This document shows positions 1 through 8,561 of a DNA stretch of 64,000 nucleotides, one piece after another. The stretch comes from CAVWTN01 sp963757945 (GTDB taxonomy: Bacteria > Vulcanimicrobiota > Vulcanimicrobiia > Vulcanimicrobiales > Vulcanimicrobiaceae): the NCBI GenBank assembly GCA_963757945.1, contig CAVWTN010000002.1, positions 558,001 through 622,000 of the forward strand, in the 5' to 3' direction. The notes beneath the pieces were generated by a model, which saw nothing but the letters and a program-made list of their open reading frames with translations, was not told where the DNA came from and did not search any database. How positions within the stretch are numbered: position 1 is the first letter of the stretch; each line of letters begins with the position of its first letter. Both the position numbers and the translations under genes were made by a program.

Positions 1-344
1 TCCTCACGCGCGACGAGCTGCGCTTCAAGGCCGCGCTCGATCAGAAGTATTCGGAGCTGATCTACGACGGGCTGTGGCCCTCGCCGCTGCGCGGCGCGAT
101 CGACGCGTTCAACGCGGCGCTCGCGGAACGCCAGACCGGCGCCGTGCGCATCACGCTCCATCAGGGGCAGGCGATCGCGCACGGCAGCCGCTCGCCCTTC
201 GCGCTCTACGACGAGCGCCTGGCCACCTACGGCGCGGGCGATCTGTTCCGCCACGATGCGGCGGGCGGCTTCATCGAGCTGTGGGGCTTGCCGCTCGAAG
301 TCGGGGCGCGCGTCGCGCGTTCGGCGGTCGCCAAGGCGACGTGA
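1..344 (+). CDS. argG: Argininosuccinate synthase, C-terminal end (partial)
   Basis: The 113 codons read from base 3 match the C-terminus of argininosuccinate synthase, which joins citrulline and aspartate with ATP in the penultimate step of arginine synthesis. Recognisable stretches are LTRDELRFKAALDQKYSEL, YDGLWPSPLR, and the end FIELWGLP. The ATP-binding N-terminus lies outside the window. The TGA stop overlaps the GTG start of argH by four bases (GTGA), so the two are probably translationally coupled. Identification rests on the conserved tail plus the adjacent argH, a very common pairing. Confidence 0.9.
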   Translation, partial: LTRDELRFKAALDQKYSELIYDGLWPSPLRGAIDAFNAALAERQTGAVRITLHQGQAIAHGSRSPFALYDERLATYGAGDLFRHDAAGGFIELWGLPLEVGARVARSAVAKAT

Positions 345-1747
345 GCTCGTCCCTGCAATGGGGCGGCCGGTTCGCCGCGCCCCCCGATCGCGAGTTGCTG
401 GCGTTCGGAGCCTCGCTCGAGGACGACTTCGTCCTCGGGCCCTTCGACGTGCGCTGCTCGCAGGCGCACGTGCTCGCGCTGCTCGGGGGCGAGATCATCG
501 ACGCCGCGACGGCTGAAGCGTTGCTCGGGGCGCTCGTGACGGTCGAGAGCGAGATCGCGAGCGGCACGTTCGCCGCGTTTGCGCGCAAGAACGGCGCCGA
601 AGACATCCACGGCGCGATCGACGCCCGCGTGCGCGAACTGACGCCGGCGGGCGAATCGCTGCACAGCGGGCGCAGCCGCAACGATCAGGTCGCAACGACG
701 CTGCTGCTCTACGTTCGCAATCGCGCCGGTTTGGGCGGGCGCCTGTGCGCACGCATCGCCCGGGCGGCGCTCGCGCGCGCCCAGGACGAACTCGTGCGCG
801 GCACGATCCTCTCCGCGACGACGCACTGGCAGCCGGCGCAGCCGATCTCGCTCGCGTTCTGGCTCGAAGCGGTCGCCGAACTGTTCACGCGCTCCGCGCG
901 CCGCTTCGCGCAGGTCGAACGCGCGACGCGCGAAGCGTGCCCGCTCGGGTCGGGCGCCTGTAGCGGCTCGACGCTCCCGCTCGATCGCGCGGCGGCCGCC
1001 GAAGCACTCGGTTTCGCTCGCCCCACGCGCAACGCGCTCGATGCGATCGGCGACCGGGACATCGCGCTCGATTTGCTGCATGCGGTCACGCGCGCAACGA
1101 TCGCCGCTTCGCGCATCTGCGAAGAACTCGTGATCTACTGCACGCCCGCGTTCGGATACGCGCGGCTCGACGATTCCGCCTCGACCGGCTCGAGCCTGAT
1201 GCCGCAGAAGCGCAATCCCGATCCCTTCGAGCACATCCGCGCGCATGCGGCGCTGCTCAACGGCACGCTCGCGGGCGCGCTCGGCGCCGCGAGCGGCATC
1301 GCGCTCTCGTATCACGGCGATCTCCAGGAAGTCAAGGCGCAAGTCTTGCGCGGCACGGAACGCGGCCTCGCCGCGCTCGACGCGTTCGAGCGTGCCTTCG
1401 CCGCGCTGCACTGGAATCCGGACGTGATGGCGCAGCGCGCGGAACTTGGGTACGTCGTCGCGACGGACATCGCGGACGCTCTGATCGCACGCGGCATCAC
1501 GGCCCGGCGCGCGCACGCGCTCGTCGGCGAGATCGTCCTGGCCGCGGAGCGCGAGGGTCGCACGCTCGATGCGCGCGACCTGGCGGCGCTCGCCGAACGC
1601 GCCGGGCTCGAACGCCTCGACGCGCCGCTCGACGCGCGAAGCTCGATCGATGCGAAGGTGACGCCCGGATCGACTGGGCCCGCCGCCGTGCGCAGTTCGA
1701 TCGCCGAGCTCGAACGGCTGCTCGATACGGAGTTTCCGGTACGATGA
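341..1747 (+). CDS. argH: Argininosuccinate lyase
   Basis: Cleaves argininosuccinate to arginine and fumarate, the last step of arginine synthesis; a cytosolic homotetramer of the fumarase/aspartase superfamily. The 468-residue protein has the expected family length. The superfamily signature GSSLMPQKRNP sits at about residues 283-293, its second residue Ser284 corresponding to the mobile catalytic serine loop. HSGRSRNDQV near residue 107 is the substrate-binding block, and THWQPAQP near 162 carries the conserved TH pair. I place the start at GTG 341, because SSLQWGGRF directly after it is the usual N-terminus; in-frame sequence upstream is only the shadow of argG. The stop overlaps the argC ATG (ATGA). 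Confidence 0.95.
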   Translation: MSSSLQWGGRFAAPPDRELLAFGASLEDDFVLGPFDVRCSQAHVLALLGGEIIDAATAEALLGALVTVESEIASGTFAAFARKNGAEDIHGAIDARVRELTPAGESLHSGRSRNDQVATTLLLYVRNRAGLGGRLCARIARAALARAQDELVRGTILSATTHWQPAQPISLAFWLEAVAELFTRSARRFAQVERATREACPLGSGACSGSTLPLDRAAAAEALGFARPTRNALDAIGDRDIALDLLHAVTRATIAASRICEELVIYCTPAFGYARLDDSASTGSSLMPQKRNPDPFEHIRAHAALLNGTLAGALGAASGIALSYHGDLQEVKAQVLRGTERGLAALDAFERAFAALHWNPDVMAQRAELGYVVATDIADALIARGITARRAHALVGEIVLAAEREGRTLDARDLAALAERAGLERLDAPLDARSSIDAKVTPGSTGPAAVRSSIAELERLLDTEFPVR

Positions 1748-2742
1748 CGCGCGTCCACGTGATCGGGGCCGCAGGCTACGCCGCGGCCGAAGTGCTCCGT
1801 TTGGTCGAGCACCATCCCGCCCTCGAACTCGGCGCGATCGAGAGCCGCTCGCACGCGGGCCAGGCCGTCGGCGCGCACGTGCCGCTCTTGCGCACGCTCG
1901 AACGCACCTTCGATCCGCCCGGCAGCACGCTCGCGATCCTCGCTTCCGGCGACATCGTCGTCTGCGCGGGCGCGAGCGGCGAAGCGCGCACGCTGGTCCC
2001 GCCGTTGCTCGCGCGCGGCGCTCGCGTCGTCGATCTCTCGAGCGATCTGCGCGAAACGGCGAACGCCGCGTTTCCCGAAAGCGGCGCCGTCGCCGTCTAC
2101 GGGCTGACGGAGCAATACCGTGACGCGATCGCGACCGCGCGGGTCGTCGCGAACCCCGGCTGCTATCCGACCGCGACCCTGCTCGCGCTCCTTCCGCTCG
2201 CCGAGTTCGCGCCGGACATCGTGCAGCTGATCGTCGACGCGAAGAGCGGCGTCACCGGCGCCGGCCGCACGCCCGCGCTCGGTTCGATGTTCGCGGAAGT
2301 GGCGGGCGACGTGCGGGCCTACGGCTTGGGCGGCCATCGGCACGAGCCGGAGATCCGCCAGGAACTCGATGCGGCCGGGATCGCGGCGCCGCTCGTGTTC
2401 ACGCCGCACGTCGTGCCGATCGCGCGCGGCATGCTCGTCGACGCGTACGCCGTCTTCCGCAGAGCGCCGGATCCGGCGCAGGTGCTCGCGGCGTACGCTC
2501 GCGCGTACGCGGGGAGCCCGTTCGTGCGCATCTTGCCGGCCGATCGCGCGCCGAGCCTGCCCGCGGTCGTCGGCACAAACGATCTCGAACTGCACGTCTC
2601 CCAGCGGGGCAACGTCGTGCGCATCATTGCGGCCGACGACAATCTCGGAAAAGGCGCGGCAGGTCAAGCAGTTCAGAACGTCAACGTCATGCTGGGTCTT
2701 CCGGAAGAAAGCGGGTTCAATGATCGCGTCGTCGTCCAATAA
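1744..2742 (+). CDS. argC: N-acetyl-gamma-glutamyl-phosphate reductase
   Basis: NADPH-dependent reduction of N-acetylglutamyl phosphate to the semialdehyde in arginine/ornithine synthesis. The 332-residue protein opens with a Rossmann glycine motif (VIGAAGYAAAEVLRL) and carries the catalytic-cysteine block NPGCYPT with Cys140. SGVTGAGR near residue 163 and the GHRHEPEI block also match the family. The length is normal. The start overlaps the argH stop by four bases and the 3' end overlaps argJ by 23 bases, so the genes form one operon. The N-acetylglutamate kinase (argB) that would feed this enzyme is not in the window. Confidence 0.95.
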   Translation: MTRVHVIGAAGYAAAEVLRLVEHHPALELGAIESRSHAGQAVGAHVPLLRTLERTFDPPGSTLAILASGDIVVCAGASGEARTLVPPLLARGARVVDLSSDLRETANAAFPESGAVAVYGLTEQYRDAIATARVVANPGCYPTATLLALLPLAEFAPDIVQLIVDAKSGVTGAGRTPALGSMFAEVAGDVRAYGLGGHRHEPEIRQELDAAGIAAPLVFTPHVVPIARGMLVDAYAVFRRAPDPAQVLAAYARAYAGSPFVRILPADRAPSLPAVVGTNDLELHVSQRGNVVRIIAADDNLGKGAAGQAVQNVNVMLGLPEESGFNDRVVVQ

Positions 2743-3958
2743 CGCCGGAAACGGCGCGAGCGCCTTGATCGAAGTCCGCGGCGGCCTGGGCGCGGTCCCG
2801 GGCGTGAAGCTCGCGGGCGTGCATGCGGCGATCAAGAAGCGCAAGCTCGATCTGGCGCTCGTCGTCTTCGATTCGCCGCAGGTCTGCGCGTCGGTCATCA
2901 CGACCAACGAAATCAAGGCGGCCCCGCTGCTGGTCACGCGCGAGCACCTCCAGCAGAGCGGCGAGCGGATGCGCGCGCTCGTCTGCAATTCCGGTTGCGC
3001 CAATGCCTGCACCGGCGCGCACGGCGAACGCGATGCGCGCGCGACGGCGCGCCAGGCGGCAGCGCTGTTGGGCCTGGAACCCACGCAAGTCGCCGTCGCT
3101 TCGACCGGCGTCATCGGCGTCTACCTTCCGATGGATCGCGTCGCGAAGGGTCTCGAGCGCGCCGCGAAAGATCTCGACGACGGACACGAGGCATCTTACG
3201 ACGCCGCCGAAGCGATCATGACGACCGATCGCGTGCCCAAGCTCTCCTCCTACGCGTTCTACGACGGGCCGCGCCGCTACGTCGTCGGCGGGATCGCGAA
3301 AGGCTCCGGGATGATCGCGCCCAACCTCGCGACGATGCTCGCGTTCATCGCGACCGACGCGCCGATGTCGCTTGCGGCACTGCAAAGCGAGCTGTCCGAG
3401 GCGTGCGAGGACACGTTCAACATGATCTCCGTCGACGGCGACATGTCGACGAACGATGCGGTCTACGCCTTTGCGCCTTCGGTTGCGGGGGCGGGCGAAG
3501 CTCCCGCCGGCTTTCGCGCCGCGTTGCGCGCGGTCGCGCACGAACTCGCGATCGCGATGGTCCGCGACGGCGAAGGCGCGACCAAGACGCTCACGATCGA
3601 AGTGACGGCGGCCCGGGATACGGCGCAAGCCCGCAAGATCGCGCGAGCGATCGTGAACTCGAGCCTGGTCAAAGCCGCCTTCCACGGCGAAGATCCAAAC
3701 TGGGGACGGATCATCGCGGCCGCGGGCAGCGTGAACGCGGGGCTCGATCCCGAAAGTTGGTCGATCGCGCTGAACGGGAAGACGTGGGTCGAACGCGGCG
3801 CGATCGAAGCGCTCTCCGAAGCCGAGGCGCATCGCGAACTCGAGGGCACGAACGTGACCGTCACGCTCGATCTCGGCATCGGCACCGCGACCGCCACGGC
3901 CTGGGGCTGCGATCTCAGCCGCGACTACGTGCGCATCAACGCGCACTACCGCACGTGA
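2720..3958 (+). CDS. argJ: Glutamate N-acetyltransferase / bifunctional ornithine acetyltransferase
   Basis: Transfers the acetyl group of N-acetylornithine to glutamate, making the acetyl cycle of arginine synthesis possible; some family members also use acetyl-CoA. The 412-residue precursor self-cleaves in the family before a conserved threonine, and that site is visible as GSGMIAPNLATML with Thr205 as the predicted nucleophile of the beta chain. CNSGCANACTG and STGVIGVYLPM are further family blocks, and DPNWGRI lies in the beta chain. I chose ATG 2720, which overlaps argC by 23 bases; no later start precedes the conserved VRGGLGAVPGVKLAGV. Whether it is mono- or bifunctional cannot be told from sequence. 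Confidence 0.93.
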   Translation: MIASSSNNAGNGASALIEVRGGLGAVPGVKLAGVHAAIKKRKLDLALVVFDSPQVCASVITTNEIKAAPLLVTREHLQQSGERMRALVCNSGCANACTGAHGERDARATARQAAALLGLEPTQVAVASTGVIGVYLPMDRVAKGLERAAKDLDDGHEASYDAAEAIMTTDRVPKLSSYAFYDGPRRYVVGGIAKGSGMIAPNLATMLAFIATDAPMSLAALQSELSEACEDTFNMISVDGDMSTNDAVYAFAPSVAGAGEAPAGFRAALRAVAHELAIAMVRDGEGATKTLTIEVTAARDTAQARKIARAIVNSSLVKAAFHGEDPNWGRIIAAAGSVNAGLDPESWSIALNGKTWVERGAIEALSEAEAHRELEGTNVTVTLDLGIGTATATAWGCDLSRDYVRINAHYRT

Positions 3959-3981
3959 CCCTTCGAGCGGCTCAGCACAGG
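3959..3981. repeat. Short intergenic repeat-like motif (CCTTCGA...GCTCAG family)
   Basis: The 23 bases directly after the argJ stop read CCCTTCGAGCGG then CTCAGCACAGG. They share the CCTTCGA core and the following CTCAG-like tail with the element at 20474-20500 (reverse orientation). The similarity is partial, so this copy is tentative. It fills most of the short argJ-argD gap. Confidence 0.35.
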
Positions 3982-3989
3982 CGACTCTG

Positions 3990-5213
3990 ATGGGTTCAGC
4001 TGAACTACGGCATCCGCATTTGCTGGAGAACTACGCGCGCGCGCCGGTGACGATCGTGCGCGGCGAGGGCGTGTGGCTCTTCGACGAGGGCGGCACCCGG
4101 TACTTGGACTTCGTCGCGGGGATCGCGGTCTGCGCGCTCGGTCACGCGCATCCGGCGATCACGGCCGCGATCGCGGAGCAAGCCGGGCGCCTGGTCCAGT
4201 GCAGCAACCTCTTCCACCACGAGCCGGCCGGGACGCTCGCGAACGAGCTCGCCGGGCGCTCCGGCTTCGAGCGGGTCTTCTTCTGTAATTCCGGGGCCGA
4301 GGCGAACGAGGCGGCGATCAAGCTCGCGCGCAAGCTCGCCTACCGCCGCGGCGAGGGGGAACGGCGCACGATCCTCGCCTGCCGGGGCGGCTTCCACGGC
4401 CGCACGCTCGGCGCGCTCGCCGCGACCGCGAACCCGGCCTACCATGCCGGCTTCGAACCGCTCCCCGGCGGTTTCGAGCACGTACCGTTCAACGATATCC
4501 AAGCGCTGGAGGCGGCGCTCGACGAGCGCGTCGCCGCGTTCATCGTCGAACCGGTCCAGGGCGAGAGCGGCGTCATTCCCGCCGACCCGGAGTACCTGCA
4601 GGCCGCGCGGCGGCTGTGTGACGAGCGCGGGGCGCTGCTGGTCTTCGATGAGATCCAGTGCGGGATGGGACGGATCGGGACGCTGTTCGCTTTCGACGCA
4701 TACGGCGTGCGCCCGGACCTCGTGACCCTGGCCAAGGCCCTCGCGAACGGGCTCCCGATCGGCGCGCTGCTGATCGACGGGCGCGCGGCCGGAGGCTTGC
4801 AGCCGGGGGACCATGGGACGACGTTCGGCGGATCGCCGGTGCCCTGCGCCGCGGCGCTCGCTCACCTGAGGTTCCGCGACGGCTTCGGGGGGCCGGGCGC
4901 CGGCGGCCAAGGCCTCGACGACCACGTGCGCACCGTCGGAGCCTTCTTGCGCGACGGGCTGCTCGATCTCGCGCTGCGCTTCCCTGCGATCGCCGATGCG
5001 CCGCGCGGGCGGGGCTTGATGCTCGGCCTCCCGATCCGCGAGCCGTACCAGGCACGCGAGGTCGCCTCGGCAGCCCGCGAGCAGGAACTCCTGCTGATCA
5101 ACGCCGCGGGCCAAAATACCGTGCGGCTCGTCCCTCCGCTCGTTCTCTCGCTAGAGGAAGCGCGCGACGGGCTCGCGCGGCTGGAGCGCGTCCTGGGGCG
5201 GCTGGCCACGTAA
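3990..5213 (+). CDS. argD: Acetylornithine aminotransferase (class III, PLP)
   Basis: Converts N-acetylglutamate semialdehyde to N-acetylornithine with glutamate as amino donor. The 407-residue protein has the class-III aminotransferase layout: CNSGAEANEAAIKLAR near residue 99, FHGRTLGAL near 135, FDEIQCGMGRIG with the PLP-ring aspartate, and TLAKALANGLPIGA with the PLP lysine Lys249. FGGSPVPCAAAL follows. It is the last gene of the arginine operon, 31 bases after argJ. I see no strong ribosome-binding site before ATG 3990, but the conserved N-terminus (HPHLLENYARAPVTIVRGEG) begins just inside it. Some ArgD enzymes also serve lysine synthesis as DapC; this cannot be resolved here. Confidence 0.93.
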   Translation: MGSAELRHPHLLENYARAPVTIVRGEGVWLFDEGGTRYLDFVAGIAVCALGHAHPAITAAIAEQAGRLVQCSNLFHHEPAGTLANELAGRSGFERVFFCNSGAEANEAAIKLARKLAYRRGEGERRTILACRGGFHGRTLGALAATANPAYHAGFEPLPGGFEHVPFNDIQALEAALDERVAAFIVEPVQGESGVIPADPEYLQAARRLCDERGALLVFDEIQCGMGRIGTLFAFDAYGVRPDLVTLAKALANGLPIGALLIDGRAAGGLQPGDHGTTFGGSPVPCAAALAHLRFRDGFGGPGAGGQGLDDHVRTVGAFLRDGLLDLALRFPAIADAPRGRGLMLGLPIREPYQAREVASAAREQELLLINAAGQNTVRLVPPLVLSLEEARDGLARLERVLGRLAT

Positions 5214-5255
5214 CCAACGGCATTCGCCGAACGTTACCAAAGTGTGAGGGCAGCG

Positions 5256-5278
5256 GCGGAACCCTCGGGTTTTTCCGC
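5256..5278 (+). terminator. Hairpin after the arginine operon, terminator-like
   Basis: GCGGAACCC and GGGTT..CCGC pair around a very short loop, with a three-T bulge in the 3' arm, 42 bases after the argD stop. There is no clear T-run after the stem, so a classical intrinsic terminator is not established. Confidence 0.35.
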
Positions 5279-5321
5279 TCGTCTTTCAGGTTATACGCGA
5301 TCTTGCCGATAGGTTGAGCAG

Positions 5322-5394
5322 TCCCCTAAGGGATGCCTCACCTTGTCGGCTTTCCCCGTCCGTGTAATTTCTGGGGGACCGGCGTCGCCGGGGG
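5322..5394 (+). promoter_or_regulatory. Structured leader upstream of the LuxR-type gene
   Basis: Three successive inverted repeats are visible. TCCC/GGGA lies at 5322-5333, TCCCC/GGGGA at 5353-5378, and CCGGC-GTC-GCCGG at 5379-5391. The last 3' arm overlaps the G-run 5390-5394, the only plausible ribosome-binding site for ATG 5406. Folding could therefore hide the site. I do not recognise a named riboswitch class here. Confidence 0.35.
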
Positions 5395-5405
5395 TCGATA
5401 ATCAG

Positions 5406-5987
5406 ATGTCACAGGTGGTCAAGGAGCAGTCTCAGGAAGTGGATCCCGGCATCCTGCGCGTCATCGCGGCGCGGAGCACGCCTAACTTTTACATCGTGGA
5501 CGAACGTCTTCGGGTGCTCTTCGCATGGGCTCCGGAGAGCGAGCCCACGTTCGCGGAACTCTCGCTGATCGCGCCCGCACCCGACCGTCTCCCCGCCTCG
5601 ATCGAACGCGGCGTGCGCGCGCTCACGCAATCGATGAGCGTGAAGGCGCCGATCTCGCTGGCCACGCTGCTCGGCTCGTCCGTCGTCTTGCGCGTGATGC
5701 CGCTGGCCAGTAGCGACGGGCGTCCGCATTACGGCGTCTTCCTCGAGCATTTCAAGACCCGCTCCGGGATTCGTCCCGCGGCCAAGCACTACAACCTCAC
5801 CCCGCGCGAAGTCGACGTCCTCGAGCAGATCGTGAAGGGCGCTTCGACCGTGCAGATCGCCGAACGTCTGCACATCGCGGAATCGACCGTGCAGGACCAC
5901 GTGAAGAACATCTCCGTGAAAATGCGCGTGCGCAAGCGCTCGGAGATCGTCGCCTGCGTCCTCGGACTGCTTCCGCCCGTCGCCTGA
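5406..5987 (+). CDS. LuxR-family transcriptional regulator
   Basis: DNA-binding regulator of 193 residues. The C-terminal 60 residues form a LuxR/NarL-type helix-turn-helix: LTPREVDVLEQIVKGAST, then IAERLHIAESTVQDHVKNI with the recognition helix, and MRVRKRSEIV. The first 130 residues have no motif I can name; NFYIVDERLRVLFAW and the following beta-rich stretch look like a PAS-type sensor fold. There is no receiver aspartate pattern, so it is not an obvious two-component response regulator. I chose ATG 5406; a TTG at 5343 would add 21 residues that run through leader hairpins. It stands alone between the arginine operon and convergent glyQS, so its targets are unknown. Confidence 0.75.
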   Translation: MSQVVKEQSQEVDPGILRVIAARSTPNFYIVDERLRVLFAWAPESEPTFAELSLIAPAPDRLPASIERGVRALTQSMSVKAPISLATLLGSSVVLRVMPLASSDGRPHYGVFLEHFKTRSGIRPAAKHYNLTPREVDVLEQIVKGASTVQIAERLHIAESTVQDHVKNISVKMRVRKRSEIVACVLGLLPPVA

Positions 5988-6010
5988 GGTTTCGCGCGCG
6001 CCGCTGCGAG

Positions 6011-7360
6011 TTAGGCTAGCCGTTCCCGAAGGTAGCTAGCGAGCGCATCCTGCGCGACGCGGTCCTGGCGCATCGAATCGCGGTCGCGGACGGTCACCTT
6101 GCCGTCGTCGAACGTGTCGTAGTCGATCATGATGCAATACGGCGTGCCGATCTCGTCCTGGCGGCGATAGAGCTGGCCGACGTTGCCTTCATCGTAGCGC
6201 GTGCGGAAGAGCGGGCGCAGCGCTCGCTCGACGCTCTTCGCGCGCTCGACGAGGTCCGGCTTGTTTCGCGCGAGCGGGAAAATACCGATTTGCACGGGTG
6301 CGATCTTCGGATGGAAGCGCAGGACGACGCGTTCGGTCTCTTTGCCGTTGGGATCGACGCCCTTTTCGCGCTCGTAGGCATCGACGAGCATCGTCAGCGT
6401 CGTGCGGTCCATACCGGCCGAGCTTTCGATCAGGATCGGCGTGTACTTCGATTTGCTCGCCTCGTCGAAATACGAGAGGTCCTTCCCCGAAAGGCGCATG
6501 TGAGCGTCGAGATCGTAGGTCCCGCGGTGGGCGATCGATTCGAGCTCGCCCCAGCCCCACGGGAAGAGGTACTCGACGTCGACCCCGGCCTTCGCGTAGT
6601 GCGGACGTTCTTCGGGCGTCAGCTCGTAGAAGCGCAGCCGTTCGGTCTTGATGCCGTAATCGGAATACCACTGCTTGCGCGCGGTGACCCACTCGTTGAA
6701 GCACTCGATGTCGTGACCGTCGTCCGGAACGAAATACTCGAGTTCGGCCTGTTCGAATTCGCGCAGGCGGAACGTGAAGTTGCCGGGCGTGATTTCGTTG
6801 CGAAAGGACTTGCCGATCTGCGCGATCCCGAAGGGCGGCTTCACCCGCGCGGTCTGGTAGATGTTCTTGAAGTTGACGAACATGCCCTGAGCCGTCTCGG
6901 GGCGCAAGTACGCCTGCGAGGCGGAGTCTTCCATCGGCCCGATGCTGGTCTTGAGCATCAGGTTGAAATTGCGCGGCTCCGTGAACGTGCCGCTCATCCC
7001 GCAGTCCGGGCACTTGTCGAGCGAGGGCAGGTGATCGGCGCGAAAGCGATGCTTGCAGTTGCGACAGTCGACGAGTTTGTCATGGAAGGCGGCCACGTGG
7101 CCCGAAGCGACCCACGTCTGCGGGTGCATGATGATCGACGAATCGAACGCGACGACGTCGTCGCGCAATTCGACGATCTCGCGCCACCAGGCGTCCTTCA
7201 CGTTGCGCTTGAGGATCGCGCCGAGCGGCCCGTAATCGAAGAAGCCGCCGATCCCGCCGTAGATCTCGCTGGATTGAAAAATGAAGCCGCGGCGTTTCGC
7301 GAGCGCGGTGATTTCTTCCATGGTTACGTGCGGCTGGGCGGCGGTATCCGGCGTGGTCAT
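6011..7360 (-). CDS. glyQS: Glycine-tRNA ligase, homodimeric class II
   Basis: Charges tRNA-Gly with glycine. At 449 residues this is the homodimeric (eukaryote/Thermus-like) form, not the alpha2-beta2 GlyQ+GlyS form. Visible blocks include the start MEEITALAKRRGFIFQSSEIYGG region, FDYGPLGAILKRNV, and a zinc-ribbon insert with CRNC and CPDC. Class II motif 2 is FRNEITPGNFTFRLREFEQ, and the glycine-site AYLRPETAQGMFVNF block follows the ribbon. I chose ATG 7360 over TTG 7366, because a TAGCGT box ends six bases before it. The C-terminal anticodon-binding domain (PVQIGIFPL) is intact. Confidence 0.95.
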   Translation of the reverse strand: MTTPDTAAQPHVTMEEITALAKRRGFIFQSSEIYGGIGGFFDYGPLGAILKRNVKDAWWREIVELRDDVVAFDSSIIMHPQTWVASGHVAAFHDKLVDCRNCKHRFRADHLPSLDKCPDCGMSGTFTEPRNFNLMLKTSIGPMEDSASQAYLRPETAQGMFVNFKNIYQTARVKPPFGIAQIGKSFRNEITPGNFTFRLREFEQAELEYFVPDDGHDIECFNEWVTARKQWYSDYGIKTERLRFYELTPEERPHYAKAGVDVEYLFPWGWGELESIAHRGTYDLDAHMRLSGKDLSYFDEASKSKYTPILIESSAGMDRTTLTMLVDAYEREKGVDPNGKETERVVLRFHPKIAPVQIGIFPLARNKPDLVERAKSVERALRPLFRTRYDEGNVGQLYRRQDEIGTPYCIMIDYDTFDDGKVTVRDRDSMRQDRVAQDALASYLRERLA

Positions 7361-7366
7361 ATCCAA

Positions 7367-7372
7367 ACGCTA
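7367..7372 (-). promoter_or_regulatory. Candidate -10 box (TAGCGT) of glyQS
   Basis: On the minus strand TAGCGT ends six bases before ATG 7360, with no ribosome-binding site between. This fits the TANNNT-plus-start arrangement seen before several other genes here. The box is a weak match and this is the least certain member of the set. Confidence 0.3.
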
Positions 7373-7404
7373 TTGCGCGCGCGCGACGCCGCATCCTCGC
7401 GAGG

Positions 7405-8556
7405 CTACGGGCCGGACGTGCCCTCGGCGGCGCCGTAGGTGCGTCCGCGCCACTGCACGCCGCGGCCGGAGAGGATGCGCCAGGTCGAGTTCGCCATGAT
7501 CGCGGCGAAGAACGCGAACCCCGCCGGTGCGAAGACGCCGTTGCGACGCTGCATGCCGACCTCGCCCATCGCCCAGCCGCTCGTCGCCGAGACCGCGGCG
7601 AGGGCCGCCAGCGACTGCGCGGCGTCGAGCAGGCGCCCGCGCGCGAGCGCGCGCAACGCGAGCGCCGCCGGCACGATCGAGAGCGCGGTGAGAAACGCGA
7701 TGCCCCCGGCGAGCCGATCGAGCCGGCCCTCCGCGCCGAAGTAGACGTTCTTCGTGAACCCGTCCCAGATCTCGCGCGCCGAACGGTACATGCGCACGCG
7801 GCAGAGCCGCTGACCGCCGACCAGGATGAGCCGGAATCGCCCGTCGCGCTTGAGCCTGCGAGCGAACTCGACATCTTCGGCGATCTGGCCGCGCAGCGCG
7901 GCGTGCCCGCCGAGCGCATCGAGCGCGCTGCGCGAAACGAGAATGTACTGACCGTTCGCGAGCGCGTGATCGCGGTCGAGCGGATCGTTGAGCGCATCGG
8001 GCGGGCCGGATGCGAGCACGATCGTCCCCAGGATCGAGGGCAAGAACGCCCGTTCCGCGAGTGAACCGAGCTCCTGACCGGTCACGAGCGTGACGGCGTC
8101 GTAGTCTTGGTCGAGCGCGAACGCGAGCGTCGAGCGCGAGGCCCACGGCTCGTGATAGGAATCGGCGTCCGTGAACAGCAGCCACGCGCCGCGCGCGGCC
8201 AGCGCCCCCTGATGGAGCGCCCAGGGCTTGCCGACCCAGCCTTCGGGCAACTCAGCGCCCGAGATCACGCGCAAGCGCGGATCTTCGGCCGCGATGTGCG
8301 CGAGGATCGCGGGGGTCGCATCGGTCGAGCGATCGTCGACGACGATCACCTCGAAATCGGCAAGTTCTTGCGCGAGCAGCGAGCGCACGCAGTCCTCGAT
8401 CGAGCGCTCCTCGTTGCGCGCGGGCACGACGATCGAGAGCGACGGCAGATCCGCCCGTTCTTCGAGCAACGGCTCGATCTCGCGCGGCGTCCCGGCGAAC
8501 GAGGCGCACCGCAATGCATATGCGAGCGCCGTCGCAGCGGAAAGGTGGCCGAGCAA
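7405..8556 (-). CDS. Family 2 glycosyltransferase, membrane-associated (HpnB/CruC-like)
   Basis: About 383 residues. A GT-A catalytic domain shows SIVVPARNEERSIEDC, VVDDRSTDATP, the metal-binding FTDADSYHE and the acceptor-side EDVEFARRLKR. It is followed by hydrophobic segments (FLTALSIVPAALALRAL; FAPAGFAFFAAIMA). The N-terminus is also hydrophobic (LLGHLSAATALAYAL). This architecture resembles HpnB and carotenoid glycosyltransferases that modify lipids at the membrane, but the acceptor is unknown. The start is uncertain: TTG 8556 lies five bases after the rlmN stop, while TTG 8610 would overlap rlmN. It is probably co-transcribed with rlmN. Confidence 0.75.
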   Translation of the reverse strand: MLGHLSAATALAYALRCASFAGTPREIEPLLEERADLPSLSIVVPARNEERSIEDCVRSLLAQELADFEVIVVDDRSTDATPAILAHIAAEDPRLRVISGAELPEGWVGKPWALHQGALAARGAWLLFTDADSYHEPWASRSTLAFALDQDYDAVTLVTGQELGSLAERAFLPSILGTIVLASGPPDALNDPLDRDHALANGQYILVSRSALDALGGHAALRGQIAEDVEFARRLKRDGRFRLILVGGQRLCRVRMYRSAREIWDGFTKNVYFGAEGRLDRLAGGIAFLTALSIVPAALALRALARGRLLDAAQSLAALAAVSATSGWAMGEVGMQRRNGVFAPAGFAFFAAIMANSTWRILSGRGVQWRGRTYGAAEGTSGP

Positions 8557-8561
8557 GGACG

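Noticed and set aside
5214..5405. Cyclic-di-GMP, c-di-AMP or other named riboswitch before the LuxR-type gene
   Set aside because: The conserved cores I remember for these classes do not occur, so I record only unassigned hairpins.
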